This document shows, piece after piece, positions 5,996-7,414 of a stretch of DNA of 7,414 nt. Source of the stretch: Candidatus Aegiribacteria sp. (lineage in GTDB: Bacteria; Fermentibacterota; Fermentibacteria; Fermentibacterales; Fermentibacteraceae); contig DAOWAG010000054.1 of NCBI GenBank assembly GCA_030634715.1, positions 1 through 7,414 on the forward strand, read 5' to 3'. The notes beneath the pieces were generated by a model that saw only the letters and a program-made list of their open reading frames with translations, was not told the DNA's origin and did not search any database. A program made the translations under genes and the position numbers. Each line of letters begins with the position of its first letter. Within the stretch, counting starts at the first letter, position 1.

Positions 5996-6424
5996 TCAAA
6001 TATAACTAAATCCCCGGCAGTCGGGTGCACAGAGAGGTTTCCCCGGTATTGACAGAATTACAGCCTCTCGGGCAGCGTCCAGAATGCTGAATCCCATGCC
6101 CAGAGTAACCGGTTCAGAATCGACATCTTCAGAGATACTTTCATCCCAGGAATAGACTCTGTAAATTTCCTCGGTGATTGGAAAATTCATCTGTTCAAGA
6201 CATCTCGCGCAGGGTATGGTAAATACGGCATCCAGAAAACCATGACAGATAATGCACCTGTCCTGCAATTCCACTTCCAGTTCAATAAATGCCTGACCAT
6301 CTCCGGGTTCAACGTTTTCGATGTTCCAGTCAATCTCCTTGAGCGAAAGTTCAAATATTCCCCTGTTAATCCCTGGAGACAGACTTCTCATGTTGATGGT
6401 CAGTGAATCAGGATACAGCTTCAT
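5996..6424 (-). CDS. yceD: YceD/DUF177 family protein (large-ribosomal-RNA accumulation type)
   Basis: 142-residue member of the DUF177/YceD family, whose members are linked to 23S rRNA accumulation and usually sit just before rpmF, as here. Visible signs are an N-terminal beta-rich part, a CxxC at C57/C60 (CIIC), a second CxxC at C72/C75 (PCARCLEQ), an acidic stretch at 94-104, and a C-terminal LREAVILSIP-like helix-strand ending in PLCAPDCRGF (C132, C136). Many relatives continue with a further CPxCG-type motif; here a TGA follows GFSYI, and no such motif appears in the other frames just downstream, so the tail is genuinely short. The ATG overlaps the upstream mutase stop in an ATGA junction, indicating translational coupling. 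Molecular activity is not established for this protein. Confidence 0.88.
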   Translation of the reverse strand: MKLYPDSLTINMRSLSPGINRGIFELSLKEIDWNIENVEPGDGQAFIELEVELQDRCIICHGFLDAVFTIPCARCLEQMNFPITEEIYRVYSWDESISEDVDSEPVTLGMGFSILDAAREAVILSIPGKPLCAPDCRGFSYI

Positions 6425-7414
6425 TGGGTGTTTCCATGTCTATCCGAGTCTTCAATTATCGTATTCAATATTCTGTCTCTCTCAAGAGGTGTATCAGCCT
6501 GGGCGTATACTCTTGCCAGAGGCTCTGTTCCGCTAAGTCTGAAAAGAACCCAGCTGTCATTCTCAAGGATAAATTTTACTCCATCAGTATGGTCAACTGA
6601 GATAACTGAACTACCCGCGATCTTCGAAGGATTTGTTTCAAAAAAATGCTCAATCAGGAACTCCCTCAGTCGGTCATCAAGTTGAAGATCAATTCTTGAA
6701 ACGTGTACTCGACCGTACTTGAGCCAGAGATCCTCAAGCTGTGCGGCCAACCCCTTCCCTCTGGCACAAACCATTTCAGCCGCCAGAAGGCAGGCCAGAA
6801 TGCCATCCTTCTCAGGAACATGTCCACTTACTGAAAGCCCACCGCTTTCCTCACCCGCCAGAATAACATCGGTTTCAAGCATCCTGGCTCCAAGATACTT
6901 GAAACCAACAGGAGTAACCTCAATCTCAATGTTGTGGGCATGGGCAACTCTGTCAAGAAGACTTCCGGTTGTGACTGATCTGAGTGCAAGCCCCTTCATT
7001 CCCTTCTTCTCAATAAGGTATTCAAGAAGTAATGGTAAATAATCGTGAGGAGAAATGAAACATCCATTTTCATCGATAAGTCCGAATCGATCAGCATCAC
7101 CATCCGTCGCAACTCCCAGAGATGCACCGCTCTTAATAACCTGTGAAGCAAGATCTACCGTTCCGGTTATTCCTGGTTCAGGATGCTGCCGACCGGCAAA
7201 GAGTGGATCACGCTTGCCGTTGATGACTCGAACTGCTGCACCAAGATCAACCAGTATTCGATCGAGAAGTCCAGAACCGGTTCCGGAAAAAGCATCGTAA
7301 ACAACCCTGAGACCGCCCTGCCGAAAAACATCTTCATCCAGGTACTCCAGAACTGTCTTGGTATAGTCTCGAAGCAGATCATCAGTCGATACCGATCCTG
7401 CCGCCCTGGAGGGA
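6421..7414 (-). CDS. Phosphoglucomutase/phosphomannomutase family protein, C-terminal part
   Basis: Alpha-D-phosphohexomutase that interconverts sugar 6- and 1-phosphates; cytoplasmic. The frame is open at the right edge and 330 residues are visible, so domain 1 with the phosphoserine loop is outside the window. Domain 2 covers about 35-135, with FAGRQHPEPG (72-81) and the metal-binding loop DGDADR (104-109). Domain 3 covers about 137-235, with the sugar-recognition loop GEESGG (187-192) followed by GHVPEKDGILACLL. Domain 4 covers about 240-328, with the phosphate-binding loop RLSGTEP (292-298). GEESGG points to a glucose-type phosphoglucomutase rather than GlmM or a GEMS-type phosphomannomutase. 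An internal ATG at 6999 lies within domain 3 and is not the start. Its stop overlaps the yceD start by 4 bp, so it belongs to the same transcript. Confidence 0.93.
   Translation of the reverse strand, partial: PSRAAGSVSTDDLLRDYTKTVLEYLDEDVFRQGGLRVVYDAFSGTGSGLLDRILVDLGAAVRVINGKRDPLFAGRQHPEPGITGTVDLASQVIKSGASLGVATDGDADRFGLIDENGCFISPHDYLPLLLEYLIEKKGMKGLALRSVTTGSLLDRVAHAHNIEIEVTPVGFKYLGARMLETDVILAGEESGGLSVSGHVPEKDGILACLLAAEMVCARGKGLAAQLEDLWLKYGRVHVSRIDLQLDDRLREFLIEHFFETNPSKIAGSSVISVDHTDGVKFILENDSWVLFRLSGTEPLARVYAQADTPLERDRILNTIIEDSDRHGNTQ

Noticed and set aside
6421..6999. A stand-alone 192-residue mutase fragment starting at ATG 6999
   Set aside because: The same frame stays open without a stop to the window edge and encodes mutase domain 2, so the gene is cut by the window, not truncated.
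7167..7382. 71-codon minus-strand frame near the right edge
   Set aside because: Out of frame with the phosphohexomutase, whose motifs (FAGRQHPEPG, DGDADR) run through this region without interruption.

Overview
This window is one strand-coherent gene block: all ten supportable genes lie on the minus strand, packed with gaps of 112 bp or less. It is a bacterial fatty-acid and phospholipid biosynthesis operon of the widespread yceD-rpmF-plsX-fab type. The order of transcription runs from the right edge to the left. Base composition is moderate, near or a little below half GC by eye, and all genes look alike in codon use. I see no mobile element, tRNA, rRNA, CRISPR array or sign of recent transfer. 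The Shine-Dalgarno sites and GTG starts are ordinary bacterial ones. The lineage cannot be fixed from this window. The acyl-CoA dehydrogenase next to the fab genes, the glucose-type phosphohexomutase at the head and the missing fabD make a familiar E. coli-like gammaproteobacterium unlikely. An uncultured or anaerobic lineage is possible, but that is a guess.

Layout in transcription order: (1) the last 330 residues of a phosphohexomutase (7414-6421); (2) yceD/DUF177 (6424-5996), whose ATG overlaps the mutase stop by 4 bp; (3) rpmF, ribosomal protein bL32 (5916-5734); (4) plsX (start reassigned to GTG 5694, end 4672); (5) fabH (start reassigned to 4658, end 3666); (6) fabG (GTG 3652, end 2930); (7) acpP (2916-2680); (8) a 112-bp structured spacer; (9) fabF (2567-1323); (10) rnc (1318-635); (11) the first 211 residues of an acyl-CoA dehydrogenase (GTG 633, running off the left edge).

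How the genes work together: FabH primes the acyl chain on the acyl carrier protein AcpP. FabF elongates it and FabG reduces the 3-keto group. PlsX moves finished acyl chains from AcpP to phosphate for membrane phospholipid synthesis. bL32 and YceD tie the cluster to ribosome and rRNA-linked growth, as in many bacteria, and RNase III adds RNA processing. Malonyl transacylase (FabD), the dehydratase (FabZ/FabA) and the enoyl reductase are not in this window.

No previously undescribed system is visible; most of the window is conserved housekeeping. The points most worth a second look are the acpP-fabF spacer (a strong non-terminator hairpin, a crossing A/U pairing and a second hairpin touching the fabF ribosome-binding site), the fab cluster without fabD, the acyl-CoA dehydrogenase coupled to its end, and the shortened C-terminus of YceD.
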